Source of the DNA: Firmicutes bacterium UBA6226
Lineage (GTDB): Bacteria; Bacillota_A; Clostridia; Peptostreptococcales; Acidaminobacteraceae
NCBI GenBank assembly: GCA_002441045.1
Contig: DJWQ01000105.1
Coordinates: 1 to 14,788 of the forward strand
Length of the DNA stretch: 14,788 nucleotides
Direction: 5' to 3'
The notes beneath the pieces are model-generated. The model saw only the letters and a list, made by a program, of their open reading frames with translations, was not told the DNA's origin and made no database searches. How positions within the stretch are numbered: the stretch's first letter is position 1; each line of letters starts with the position of its first letter. Below, piece after piece: positions 1 through 7,278 of the stretch. Made by a program: the position numbers and the translations under genes.

Positions 1-848
1 ATAATCCAATTAAAATCAGGATACAGCTTTGAATATGTTAATTTTTCTGAAATTACATCTGATGATAATTTTTTAAAATAATAACTGTAGAATATCGATC
101 CATCTCTTTTAATTCCTTCAAGCTCTGTCAGGTAAGGTTGGTTACCTTTAATGTCAGTGATATTCGTAGAAAGCAAAGCGCCCTCGGTATCGATTAAATT
201 GGGATGAATCAATCGTATTGCATAATTATCGCCACCTGAGTAATTGAGGATCTCATTTACCCAGATATAGGAATCATCCGCATAACTTGAATGATGCAGT
301 TCGTCTTTAATTTTATTGATTACAATGGCATCTATCCCTTTTCGCCTCACCCCTATAAAAATACGGTACTGATCTAATGTCACAGTTTCGTATCTTTCAT
401 ATTCAGATTTCAATCTCATCTGGTTGACTTCCAAATCAAGTGGATAAATTAGGTCGGATTTGTTAGCATAAATCATTGAACCAGTAGGCAAATCTATCAT
501 CATTGCATCGATAATATGAACACTGGATTCCGCATTAAAATAAATCCGCATCCATTCTTTGAATGCCTCTTCATCTTCAATCTGATCAATATATGAAAGC
601 GTCTGATCTATAATTTTATTATAGTCAAATCGCGTTTCTTTTCTTAACTCTTCTATTCTTAATACAAGGTTATCAACCGTATCCTTTAAGTAAACTTTCT
701 TTAGATCCAAAAGTCCTTCTGTTCCAGCATCCTTATACACAGCATCAATTTTATTAATCGTCAAATAATAAATAACGCCGATAACGCTACACATTATCAG
801 TACCATAATAATAATTATTATTCTATAATTTAAATTTTCTCTCCTCAT
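1..848 (-). CDS. Membrane-bound Cache-domain sensor protein, partial (C-terminal part lies beyond the left edge)
   Basis: The frame is open from an ATG at 848 to base 1, giving 282 visible codons and no stop. The start follows an AAAAGGGG ribosome binding site 5 bp upstream. Residues about 9-30 form one hydrophobic membrane segment (RIIIIIMVLIMCSVIG); what follows is a long extracellular region. Residues about 190-282 match the membrane-proximal part of Cache sensor domains: DDSYIWVNEILNYSGGDNYA, then RLIHPNL, ISEKLTYSKLYPDFNWI. In clostridia this exact style of Cache module is usually followed by a second membrane helix and a GGDEF domain, so a diguanylate cyclase that senses a small ligand outside the cell is the likeliest identity. 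The output domain is not visible, so a histidine kinase or chemoreceptor remains possible. The Cache call is firm; the output is inference. Confidence 0.85.
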   Translation of the reverse strand, partial: MRRENLNYRIIIIIMVLIMCSVIGVIYYLTINKIDAVYKDAGTEGLLDLKKVYLKDTVDNLVLRIEELRKETRFDYNKIIDQTLSYIDQIEDEEAFKEWMRIYFNAESSVHIIDAMMIDLPTGSMIYANKSDLIYPLDLEVNQMRLKSEYERYETVTLDQYRIFIGVRRKGIDAIVINKIKDELHHSSYADDSYIWVNEILNYSGGDNYAIRLIHPNLIDTEGALLSTNITDIKGNQPYLTELEGIKRDGSIFYSYYFKKLSSDVISEKLTYSKLYPDFNWI

Positions 849-916
849 AGATACCCCTTTTAAATAGAGCTATCTAATTATTACCTCAATATAAGAAAAT
901 TATTCACAAACGTTGA

Positions 917-1285
917 TTATCTCTTGTACTGTCTTAAGCCATTTTCTAAGAACTTTTCTATCCATATCTCTTTTAAAATCTCAAGTTCATCCTTATAGTC
1001 TTTATCTGGTACATCTTCGTCATATTCTAATTCTTCTAATATCTTAATCTCAAATGCTGATTCACCGAATACCTTCCAGTCAGCAAGCAGTTCTCTATAA
1101 GGATGAAATCCACCACGCAATTTAACTTGGTTGCCATTTATTGCTGCTTTTAAATTTGGTGCAGCCTGTATCAACACCTTTGGGTCTTCACTGGGTAAAG
1201 TTTTTAAACCTATAAGAAATACGCCCATCGGATGCTGCATCACTTTATAGGCTTCTAGCATTTTTTTTCTATCATTTTTATCCAT
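917..1285 (-). CDS. Small GIY-YIG-like nuclease-family protein (degenerate)
   Basis: A protein of 122 residues with a good AAGGAGAG site 6 bp before the ATG. It resembles a widespread family of small Firmicute proteins annotated as GIY-YIG nuclease family: N-terminal KKMLEAYKVMQHPMGVF, a middle NLKAAINGNQVKLRGGFHPY, then LLADWKVFGESAFEIKILEE and an acidic KDELEILKEIWIEKF tail. The canonical GIY and YIG tripeptides are not present: the expected positions read MGVFLI and PNLKAAIN. The catalytic Arg/Glu arrangement is uncertain, so nuclease activity should not be assumed. Family recognition is from memory of sequence style. It lies between the DUF6530-like gene and the Cache sensor with gaps of 86 and 68 bp, so it may be cotranscribed with either. 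No signal peptide or membrane segment is visible. Confidence 0.65.
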   Translation of the reverse strand: MDKNDRKKMLEAYKVMQHPMGVFLIGLKTLPSEDPKVLIQAAPNLKAAINGNQVKLRGGFHPYRELLADWKVFGESAFEIKILEELEYDEDVPDKDYKDELEILKEIWIEKFLENGLRQYKR

Positions 1286-1371
1286 TTTAGCTCTCCTTAT
1301 GTACCTTATGATATCACTTCAATAATTAATGATATTATAAGGTTCTGGTCATTTTGATGGTTTAATCTTTT

Positions 1372-1851
1372 TCAATAACCCATCTCTTTAAGAATTCTAG
1401 AAAGTGTTTTTAACCTCTCTGAAATTAGTTCATCATCTTGACTCAAAGCTTGTGCAAATAATTTAATATCCTCTTCTATAAAAGGATTTTCTGTGTCTAC
1501 GGTCGGGCGTATAGCATCTCCTTGTAAACCTATGGTATCAATCTGTGGATTCTCGGGATCGTATAATTTCTCATGACGATAGGCGTCCATAAAGTATTGC
1601 TTTGATCGAGCGATGAGAATTGATAGATCGAGAACCCTATGAATTGGCATTTCTTCTGATTGTCTCGACCACTTTTCACCAGTATATCGCCAAATTTTTG
1701 CTGAAATATCCACCTTCCCTCTTTCATTCCACTGCGCTAAACCAAGCGATATGCCTTTGGCATCAGATCCATAAGCAAGCTTGCCATCTACTTTATCGTA
1801 ATCCTCTACAACAATTACGGGTTTGTGTTTGAGCTGTCTAGGTATTTTCAT
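1372..1851 (-). CDS. DUF6530-like conserved hypothetical protein
   Basis: A soluble protein of 159 residues with no signal peptide. The ATG is preceded by GGAGGT only 3 bp away, which is close but is the only plausible start. Features include LKHKPVIVVEDYDKVDG near the N-terminus, SDAKGISLGLAQWNERG (about 29-45), a WRYTGEKWSRQSEEMPIHRV block (about 54-73), LYDPENP (about 96-102), IGLQGDA (about 107-113) and a C-terminal DELISERLKTLSRILKEMGY. This pattern matches a conserved bacterial family recalled as DUF6530, whose function is not known. The highly conserved W, R, H and D positions suggest an enzyme or binding protein rather than a structural one, but that is inference. It begins a minus-strand run and is divergent from the GNAT gene across an intergenic region with a large palindrome. 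Confidence 0.7.
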   Translation of the reverse strand: MKIPRQLKHKPVIVVEDYDKVDGKLAYGSDAKGISLGLAQWNERGKVDISAKIWRYTGEKWSRQSEEMPIHRVLDLSILIARSKQYFMDAYRHEKLYDPENPQIDTIGLQGDAIRPTVDTENPFIEEDIKLFAQALSQDDELISERLKTLSRILKEMGY

Positions 1852-1947
1852 ATGACCTCCATTATAATTTTATATCGTTAATACTCACTGCATGTTAGAT
1901 TGCTTAACATTTGGGCGACATTCTGATCATAATATCCTCAATTAAAA

Positions 1948-1983
1948 AGTAATTTAGTAATTTACTAAATTACTAAATTACTA
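1948..1983. repeat. AT-rich palindrome in the divergent intergenic region
   Basis: Bases 1948-1974 are a perfect 27-bp palindrome centred on 1961: left arm AGTAATTTAGTAA, right arm TTACTAAATTACT. A further copy of the half-unit (AAATTACTA) follows to 1983. The element is thus built from 8-bp units, AGTAATTT twice then ACTAAATT twice. It sits between the divergent DUF6530-like and GNAT genes, about 40 bp upstream of the GNAT -35 box. An operator for a dimeric repressor is plausible; an unstructured AT-rich spacer is the alternative. Confidence 0.6.
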
Positions 1984-2022
1984 GTAAAATAACACAAATC
2001 TTACTTTGTGTCAAATGTCTCA

Positions 2023-2051
2023 TTGAATGGTTGCCATTTTGATGTTATTAT
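2023..2051 (+). promoter_or_regulatory. Sigma-A type promoter for the GNAT gene
   Basis: TTGAAT at 2023-2028 and TATTAT at 2046-2051 are separated by 17 bp. Transcription would start near 2058, leaving a short leader that contains TAGGAGGT at 2062-2069 before the ATG at 2073. Confidence 0.6.
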
Positions 2052-2072
2052 GAAAAAAAGTTAGGAGGTAAT

Positions 2073-2924
2073 ATGAAGCTTTTACACCAATTAACCGAAA
2101 ATGAGGTTTCAGCAATCATAGAACTATCGCAGCAATGCACCGCTGTTGATAATGTGATCCATCCCATTCATTATGGCGCGAATATCAACTTGCACCGTGA
2201 AATGCCATGTTACCTTATGGTGTATACTGACGATCTACTCATCGGATATCTTAGCATTTTTGCGATTAATGCATTTGAAGGAGAGGTTTGTGTGATCGTG
2301 CACCCTAGTTACAGACACAAATCCATTGCCAAAGAGCTCGTCAATAAAGCAAAAAGCATTTTGAAAGAATATAACTACAAGCAACTCCTATATGTCCACA
2401 ATGGATTTTACAATGAAGGGCTCGATTGGATTAATAAAAAACAGTTGAAACATCACCATACAGAGTACACACTTGCCTTTGACAAAAATACAGAAATCAA
2501 AAGAGCCACTCGCTTATTAGTAAGTAAGGCCTCGCCTTCTGATGCATACCGAATCGCTCAAATTAGCGTCAATGCCTTCGAGGATGACTTTGAACCTGCA
2601 CTGTCCTATGTAAATGCCTGTTTTGAACTGGAAAATAGAACGGTTTATTTGGGAAAACTTAATTATGAACCGATATGTACATTGGTCGTTGGAAATGACA
2701 ACGGCGAACTCTCAATTAATGGTGTTGCCGTATTAAAGGAGCATCAAGGAAAGGGCTTTGGAAAAGAGTTTATAAATGAAGTGTTACATCAAATTAATGC
2801 AAATCATCACGATGTGTTGATAGACGTTGACCATACCAACCTTGGCGCTTATGAGCTCTATAAAAAAATTGGTTTCAAAGAAAAAAGCGTCACAGGCTAT
2901 TATGTTGAGCCTATTGACGCTTGA
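2073..2924 (+). CDS. GNAT N-acetyltransferase with two tandem GNAT domains
   Basis: A cytoplasmic protein of 283 residues, twice the usual GNAT length. The C-terminal half (about 148-283) has a good acetyl-CoA motif A, NGVAVLKEHQGKGFGKEF, with the Q-x-x-G-x-G signature at 225-230, followed by the HTNLGAYELYKKIGFKE motif B segment typical of active GNATs. The N-terminal half (about 5-140) has the same fold signature, LIGYLSIFAINAFEGEVCVI then VHPSYRHKSIAKELVNKA, but the signature glycine is replaced (R81-H-K-S-I-A), so it may not bind acetyl-CoA. This one-dead/one-active layout is known from MshD-like tandem GNATs. The substrate cannot be predicted. It has its own promoter and is convergent with the M14 peptidase gene: the stop codons are 3 bp apart and the last codons contain the neighbour's terminator. 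Confidence 0.85.
   Translation: MKLLHQLTENEVSAIIELSQQCTAVDNVIHPIHYGANINLHREMPCYLMVYTDDLLIGYLSIFAINAFEGEVCVIVHPSYRHKSIAKELVNKAKSILKEYNYKQLLYVHNGFYNEGLDWINKKQLKHHHTEYTLAFDKNTEIKRATRLLVSKASPSDAYRIAQISVNAFEDDFEPALSYVNACFELENRTVYLGKLNYEPICTLVVGNDNGELSINGVAVLKEHQGKGFGKEFINEVLHQINANHHDVLIDVDHTNLGAYELYKKIGFKEKSVTGYYVEPIDA
2878..2922 (-). terminator. Intrinsic terminator of the M14 peptidase operon, inside the GNAT coding sequence
   Basis: On the minus strand the arms AAGCGTCA (reverse complement at 2915-2922) and TGACGCTT (from 2885-2892) pair perfectly. An inner 5-bp stem is formed by AGGCT (2894-2898) and AGCCT (2908-2912), with a loop at 2899-2907. The hairpin is followed on the minus strand by a T-run (TTTTTTCTTT, reading 2886 to 2877). 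It starts 5 bp past the M14 stop codon. On the plus strand there is no T-tract. Confidence 0.85.
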
Positions 2925-2927
2925 AAG

Positions 2928-4511
2928 TTACAAATCTAAAAATACGGGGTGTCCTGTAATGATATATTCATATGCATCCTCATCTATACCTAATAACTGA
3001 GATGCGAACGCAAGTGGTACCATCAATTTTCCTTCATATATAAACGGCGATGCTTCTAGTTTGACAGTATCGTCGTTTTTATCTGTCATCTTATAATTCT
3101 TAAGGTTAACCTGATAGTTTTCTGCTTGGTTTTCTGCAAATACAGTTGCAGTTTCCTTGTCATAGGTCACTTCATAGCCTAAATCACTCATTACTGATTT
3201 AAATGGCACATAAAGTGCGCCTGAGGTACCAATGATTGCTTCAGAAAGTTTTAAATCAGCAATCTGGACCTCACATCGTTCACTTAAATACAGACTTGGC
3301 TTACCCTCGTATCGGTAGACTTCACCGTTTATACTTTCAGCAATTGCTGATGCATAATCCGAATCAATTGCGTCTGTAATATATTTGCCATCTGCATATA
3401 TTTTATATGGCAGATAACCACTTTGTTTGGTCGCTTCAAGCACTCTAAGTGGAACATATGCAAGATTATGCGCTTCATATTCAGAGCGATAGGTACTGAG
3501 CGAGGTTGGAAAACTGAGATCACTCGTGGTTTCTATGGTAAGTGCGGGTTTCAATTTTTGATTTGCAAAATAGCTGGTTGCATAGCCGACTAGAACTTCC
3601 CCTTCGCTTGAGGAAGAAGGTTCACTTGGCTTATAGCCCGTAATCTTGGCAACCAAGTTTGCATACCGTGTATTTTCATATAAATAAGTTGGCCCAAGTG
3701 CGGTTATCTTGTAATAGATCACTTGTCCCATACTATGAAAGGAGAGGAATGCTCTAAAATCATAGCGGTGCATATAATTGGCAACGAGCTGAGTCTCAAG
3801 CTCTGAAAATGGTGTTTCACCCCCATAACCAGCTAATGAAGGCTCTTGATCCTCGCTGGCAGCCCTTAATTCCCACTGATCAATCCAAGTTTGGCTTTCA
3901 CTGTTAAAATAGCGATCTTCATAGTTTCTGTTTAAATCCACACCACTTAAATTGGATTTTATGCGGTGAAAAAGCTCACCCTCGAATCGACTCATAAAAA
4001 GTGATCTTAATTCCAAATCCGATATACTTGAAGTGCCAAATTTTGAGACATCAAAGCCATCGGGATTTACTATCGGAATAAAGTGAATCACACTGGTTTT
4101 AAGAAGAGATCTCACATCAACATCTTCAAGTGTCGCATCTATATAATAATCATGTACGTAATCCTCGATCATCTTCAGAACTGCAACCGGATTATAGGTT
4201 TCTCTACCATGTGTTCCAGCTTCAACAAGTAGATGTGTTTTTGTAACGTAGTCAAACTCAGACTTCTCAAAAACGCGATAAGAGAGTCTAATGGCATAGA
4301 TTGGATTGCCCAACTGCGTTTCGCCCAATATTTCAAGCTCTAAAAGATACGGATATTTATCCACCAACTTCTGAGCCAACTCAAATATTTGCGTGGAAGA
4401 CGCGGTATAGCCCACTTCAAAAGAAATAACTTCATCGAATCCGTATGAAAGCTGTGTAGATACAGTGAATATAACTAAAATAATTAAAAACAATGCTACG
4501 TTTTTTTTCAA
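2928..4511 (-). CDS. Secreted M14-family zinc carboxypeptidase with C-terminal copper-amine-oxidase-like domain
   Basis: A protein of 527 residues. The start is TTG at 4511 with AGAGGT 5 bp upstream. Residues 1-24 form a signal peptide (KKNVALFLIILVIFTVSTQ). The M14 catalytic domain spans about 35-365 with zinc ligands H101 and E104 (GTHGRETYNP), the substrate-binding N194-R195 (VDLNRNY), third zinc ligand H259 (LSFHSMG) and catalytic Glu E327 (LTIETTS). All key residues are present, so it should be active. About 408-520 is a copper-amine-oxidase N-terminal-like (stalk) domain, common on clostridial exported proteins and thought to help wall association or protein contact. The gene follows a peptidoglycan glycosyltransferase by 15 bp, so cutting wall peptides (gamma-D-glutamyl-diamino acid type) is a reasonable inference; a scavenging carboxypeptidase is the alternative. 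Confidence 0.9.
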   Translation of the reverse strand: MKKNVALFLIILVIFTVSTQLSYGFDEVISFEVGYTASSTQIFELAQKLVDKYPYLLELEILGETQLGNPIYAIRLSYRVFEKSEFDYVTKTHLLVEAGTHGRETYNPVAVLKMIEDYVHDYYIDATLEDVDVRSLLKTSVIHFIPIVNPDGFDVSKFGTSSISDLELRSLFMSRFEGELFHRIKSNLSGVDLNRNYEDRYFNSESQTWIDQWELRAASEDQEPSLAGYGGETPFSELETQLVANYMHRYDFRAFLSFHSMGQVIYYKITALGPTYLYENTRYANLVAKITGYKPSEPSSSSEGEVLVGYATSYFANQKLKPALTIETTSDLSFPTSLSTYRSEYEAHNLAYVPLRVLEATKQSGYLPYKIYADGKYITDAIDSDYASAIAESINGEVYRYEGKPSLYLSERCEVQIADLKLSEAIIGTSGALYVPFKSVMSDLGYEVTYDKETATVFAENQAENYQVNLKNYKMTDKNDDTVKLEASPFIYEGKLMVPLAFASQLLGIDEDAYEYIITGHPVFLDL

Positions 4512-4526
4512 TAGATACCTCTATTC

Positions 4527-5153
4527 TTATTCAGAATCTTTCTCTAATAGCGCATTGGGATTGTAGTAATTTGGACTCTTTAATGTATAGACAAGTGCGG
4601 CACTTTGTTCATTCGTTAATGCAATTGGTTCAATGCCATAATAATGCTCTGAAGCCTCGCGGATGCCATAAGCGCCTTCGCCAAAATATGCGATGTTCAC
4701 ATACATCTCCAAAATATCTATTTTCTCATACTCCCGTTCTAGTTCAAAGGCGACGAACAGCTCAGCAACTTTTCTCTCATATTGCTTTTCAAATGAAAAA
4801 TACATGTTTTTTGCCAGTTGCTGTGTGATACTACTACCACCTTCAACTTTTGCGCCTGCAAGAAAGTTCTTGATAAAAGCTCTTGCTGTTGAAGACAAAT
4901 TGATGCCAAAATGTTCATAAAACTTGCGATCTTCAGATGTCACCACTTGAACTAAAAAAGTAGGTGCGATCTCATCTATAGATGCGTAAGATGGATCCGT
5001 TTTTAAAGAAGCTACCTTTTCATAAAGTGGTACACCTTTGACAGCGTCCTTATACATTTGATACCCACTTAAAACGATTGGCGTCACTAAAATTAGTGCA
5101 ACAATGATCAAAATACCTATTAATCTCGTTAAAAATCTCACTCTTTTTTTCAT
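4527..5153 (-). CDS. mtgA: Monofunctional peptidoglycan glycosyltransferase (GT51)
   Basis: A protein of 208 residues that polymerises lipid II into glycan strands at the outer face of the membrane. One N-terminal membrane anchor spans about 8-30 (LTRLIGILIIVALILVTPIV). The GT51 motifs appear in order: SEDRKFYEHFG (73-83, catalytic E74), GGSSITQQLAKN (105-116), and RKVAELFVAFELE (127-139, second Glu E131), then LEMYVNIAYFG (148-158). There is no transpeptidase domain, and the length suits the monofunctional class. The ATG has GAGGG upstream. The gene is the first of a two-gene unit with the M14 peptidase. A terminator for the preceding gene lies between 5201 and 5232, so transcription probably begins in the remaining 50-bp leader, although no convincing promoter was found there. 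Confidence 0.92.
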   Translation of the reverse strand: MKKRVRFLTRLIGILIIVALILVTPIVLSGYQMYKDAVKGVPLYEKVASLKTDPSYASIDEIAPTFLVQVVTSEDRKFYEHFGINLSSTARAFIKNFLAGAKVEGGSSITQQLAKNMYFSFEKQYERKVAELFVAFELEREYEKIDILEMYVNIAYFGEGAYGIREASEHYYGIEPIALTNEQSAALVYTLKSPNYYNPNALLEKDSE

Positions 5154-5200
5154 ATTAACCCTCTTGCAAACTATGCTTTATGACTCTCAAAGCATTGGTT

Positions 5201-5232
5201 AAAATAAGTCAAACCCGTTATAAACGGGTTTG
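5201..5232 (-). terminator. Intrinsic terminator after the 110-residue hypothetical gene
   Basis: CAAACCCGTT at 5210-5219 pairs perfectly with AACGGGTTTG at 5223-5232 around a 3-base loop. On the minus strand the hairpin is followed by ACTTATTTT, a moderately T-rich tract. It lies 20 bp past the stop codon of the 5253-5585 gene. Confidence 0.75.
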
Positions 5233-5252
5233 AGGTTTAAAGCTTCATTAAA

Positions 5253-5585
5253 TTAAACATTATCATGTTCGATAACGAGCACTTTATCACCCAACTCAAT
5301 ATCGACATTTTCTAGCGCTTTTACTATCGGCTCATTAGAGTTATAAGGAATCTCAAGTAAAACAATCTTATATCCTTCTGAAAGATATTTTAATATATTA
5401 TTTTGGTACCATTCAAGATAGATACATACTCTTGAGTCTTGGTCAAACTGGCGACCATAAGTACAATAATTTACCAAATCATCTGTTTCATCAATCATTC
5501 GAATGCTATATTCACTAATTTTCGCTTCGATTTCTGGTTCAACATCTTTGTAAGCTACAGCTAAAATGGTGTATTTATAATTCAT
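5253..5585 (-). CDS. Hypothetical protein, 110 residues
   Basis: I do not recognise this family. The start is set at the ATG at 5585 (MNYKYTILAVAYKD) because GGAGGT lies just upstream of it. A GTG four codons earlier would overlap that ribosome binding site and is not used. The protein is acidic and soluble, with an alternating strand/helix look: KYTILAVAYK, SRVCIYLEWYQ, YKIVLLEIPY, and GDKVLVIEHDNV at the C-terminus. That is compatible with a small alpha/beta domain. Two cysteines (in YCTYG and RVCIY) are visible and no metal motif. It has its own promoter, placed just after the PAS-GAF stop, and its own terminator, so it can be made independently of both neighbours. Confidence 0.75.
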   Translation of the reverse strand: MNYKYTILAVAYKDVEPEIEAKISEYSIRMIDETDDLVNYCTYGRQFDQDSRVCIYLEWYQNNILKYLSEGYKIVLLEIPYNSNEPIVKALENVDIELGDKVLVIEHDNV

Positions 5586-5614
5586 GTCAACCTCCACAAA
5601 ACTTTCTTAAACTC

Positions 5615-5643
5615 ATATTACCACTTTGTTAAGTTTAAATCAA
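5615..5643 (-). promoter_or_regulatory. Promoter for the 110-residue hypothetical gene
   Basis: Reading the minus strand, TTGATT (5643-5638) and TAATAT (5620-5615) are separated by 17 bp. The predicted start site leaves a leader of about 23 nt that carries GGAGGT before the ATG at 5585. The -35 box lies immediately after the stop codon of the PAS-GAF gene. Confidence 0.55.
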
Positions 5644-5644
5644 G

Positions 5645-6568
5645 CTAGCCGTTCACTCTTCTATAAATAGCATCTGCAATGACTTTACTAACCCTTGATA
5701 AGATATAAGTTTCAACTTCTGTATTGGTACGATTGATTTTCACTGAATCAAATCCAACACATCCAATGAGCTTCCCATGACTATACATCGGTATAGCGAT
5801 GGTACTAATAATCTCATGATCTGTCAAAAGCGTTTTAATCTGATCGGTTTCTGGAAGTGTATTTGCATCTTGAATATAGACCGCCTCACCTTTTAGATGC
5901 ATTTGAAGATAAGGACTATTGTAATAAAACGGTACATTTTGAAGGCTATTTTTTTTCGGTAATATCCCCGCCTCACACCACTCATGCGTGTTAGTAAAAG
6001 TTTGCTGTTCTAAGTCGTAGAGCATCACAAACGCACGATCTGCATAAACTTTCTTCCCGAAGGTTTCTAAAACCGACTCAATTCTTTGATCGAATTTTGA
6101 AGCACTTACATCAGAAAGTGCTAAATAGGTTTTCATGATCTGCTTTTCAACTTCATCTCTTAAATCTAACGTTTGATGAAGTGACTCAATTGTTTTTTGA
6201 AGTTCAATGTGATCTGTTAACTCAACAAATGATGCTACAAGGTATAACGCCTCACCATCCTCTTGTTCCAAACAGACAAATCTGCCTTCTGTTTTAATAA
6301 GACGCTCTTCATCCGTATTAAAGACAACTTCTAAGCTAAATCGATCACCTTTACATGCCTTCTCAAAATTATCCTGGCATAACCATTTTGAATAAGGGTT
6401 AATCATTTGCCATAAGCTATTATAGATGATATCATCAGAATTAAGATGCATGCTCTTGAACATCGGATTGATGTACAAAATATTTCCCTTAAGATCGACT
6501 ATAATAACAGGATCCATTGAAAGCTCACAATATTCAATTAGATTTAGCTTTAAGTTTAAGTTCCCCAT
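5645..6568 (-). CDS. PAS-GAF sensor protein without an output domain
   Basis: A cytoplasmic protein of 307 residues; the ATG follows AGGAGA by 6-7 bp. A PAS domain covers about 10-120 (SMDPVIIVDLKGNILYINPM is the classic PAS start; ALYLVASFVELTDH its end). A short coiled-coil linker (about 120-150) follows. A GAF domain covers about 155-305, with RAFVMLYDLEQQTFTNTHEW, a TIAIPMYSHGKLIGCVGFDS core and a VADAI-like final helix. The chain ends after GAF: no histidine kinase, GGDEF, EAL, HD-GYP or DNA-binding domain is present. In relatives such PAS-GAF pairs usually feed an enzymatic output, so this one may act by protein contact or may be a truncated descendant. No frame continuing the protein is visible downstream. 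It lies between trpP and the small hypothetical gene. Confidence 0.85.
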   Translation of the reverse strand: MGNLNLKLNLIEYCELSMDPVIIVDLKGNILYINPMFKSMHLNSDDIIYNSLWQMINPYSKWLCQDNFEKACKGDRFSLEVVFNTDEERLIKTEGRFVCLEQEDGEALYLVASFVELTDHIELQKTIESLHQTLDLRDEVEKQIMKTYLALSDVSASKFDQRIESVLETFGKKVYADRAFVMLYDLEQQTFTNTHEWCEAGILPKKNSLQNVPFYYNSPYLQMHLKGEAVYIQDANTLPETDQIKTLLTDHEIISTIAIPMYSHGKLIGCVGFDSVKINRTNTEVETYILSRVSKVIADAIYRRVNG

Positions 6569-6642
6569 TTCGGTCTCCTAGAATTTTGTTTAATGCAAGT
6601 TCTATATTCTATTATAAACGAAACCGATTCATTTCTCTACGT

Positions 6643-7155
6643 TTAATTGATAACCGGCTTAGTAGAACCCATTGCTATTTTAGCTGCTTTATATACAAAG
6701 ATTGTAATAACTGAATTCGTTAAGGCAGTTGGAATAACGATGCTCGTCACAAGAATACCAAGTGGCGCAGGTAATCCTACAATTAAAAGTGCTGATGTTA
6801 AAAAAATCATGCCACTTACAAAGGTACCAATTAAGCCGATGAAAGCTGATTTTACATACTCGTTTTTATAATTTTTAAGCACCTGTACCAATACTAAAAT
6901 AAGGAATGCTGTAATGAATTTATCAATTAAGTTTGGCAATTGTCCTCCAGGGAAAGTTGTGGTCATTGCAGTTAATATACCGCTTAGAAGCCCTGCCAAA
7001 AGTGCATTTTTAAATGTTGGTAAAATCATGATAGCGATGAACATAAACGTTAACATTAAGTCAAACTTCATCCCAAATACACCTGGAACAACTGCATGTA
7101 ATACAAAGCCCATTGCCAACAAAACTGATGTTAAGATCATACTTTTTAATTTCAT
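6643..7155 (-). CDS. trpP: Tryptophan transporter TrpP
   Basis: A protein of 170 residues, almost entirely hydrophobic, with about five membrane segments. It has the features of the TrpP/YhaG tryptophan uptake family: FVLHAVVPGVFGMKFDLML at about 17-35, FKNALLAGLLSGILTAMTTT at about 48-67, FPGGQLPNLIDKFITAF at about 69-84, then PAPLGILVTSIVIPTALTNS. The family resembles the substrate-binding (S) subunits of ECF transporters; some members may work without a nearby energising module, and none is visible here. The ATG at 7155 has AAAGGAG upstream. The long leader contains a Trp-specific T-box, which independently supports tryptophan as the substrate: uptake should rise when tRNA-Trp is uncharged. 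Confidence 0.9.
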   Translation of the reverse strand: MKLKSMILTSVLLAMGFVLHAVVPGVFGMKFDLMLTFMFIAIMILPTFKNALLAGLLSGILTAMTTTFPGGQLPNLIDKFITAFLILVLVQVLKNYKNEYVKSAFIGLIGTFVSGMIFLTSALLIVGLPAPLGILVTSIVIPTALTNSVITIFVYKAAKIAMGSTKPVIN

Positions 7156-7242
7156 AATAAATTCTCCTTTAATTTTAATCGTATTATGGCTATGCCATCC
7201 ATCATCTAAATCATTTGTAGGTTCGATTTTCTCAATTAGCGT

Positions 7243-7266
7243 TCACAACATGCAGTCACCCCCTTT
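7243..7266 (-). other. Start-stop mini-ORF behind a strong Shine-Dalgarno in the trpP leader
   Basis: On the minus strand AAAGGGGGTGA (7266-7256) is a near-perfect Shine-Dalgarno, followed 4 bp later by ATG TTG TGA (7251-7243). The real trpP start, with its own weaker site, is about 90 bp downstream. The mini-ORF may be a regulatory upstream ORF or the remnant of a lost gene start. Confidence 0.4.
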
Positions 7267-7278
7267 ACAAAACATATA

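Noticed and set aside
861..889. TTGAGG-17-TATTTA as a promoter for the Cache sensor gene
   Set aside because: The predicted transcript start would fall inside the ribosome binding site at 852-860.
5173..5195. Hairpin ATGCTTT/AAAGCAT in the leader of the glycosyltransferase gene
   Set aside because: A 7-bp AT-rich stem with a 9-base loop and no T-tract; may be chance and no role can be supported.
5586..5597. GTG start four codons upstream for the 110-residue gene
   Set aside because: The GTG overlaps the GGAGGT that serves the ATG at 5585, so it cannot be the used start.
7186..7198. ATGGC/GCCAT hairpin near the trpP ribosome binding site as a translational switch
   Set aside because: Only 5 bp, 3-base loop, and it does not overlap the ribosome binding site at 7164-7170.
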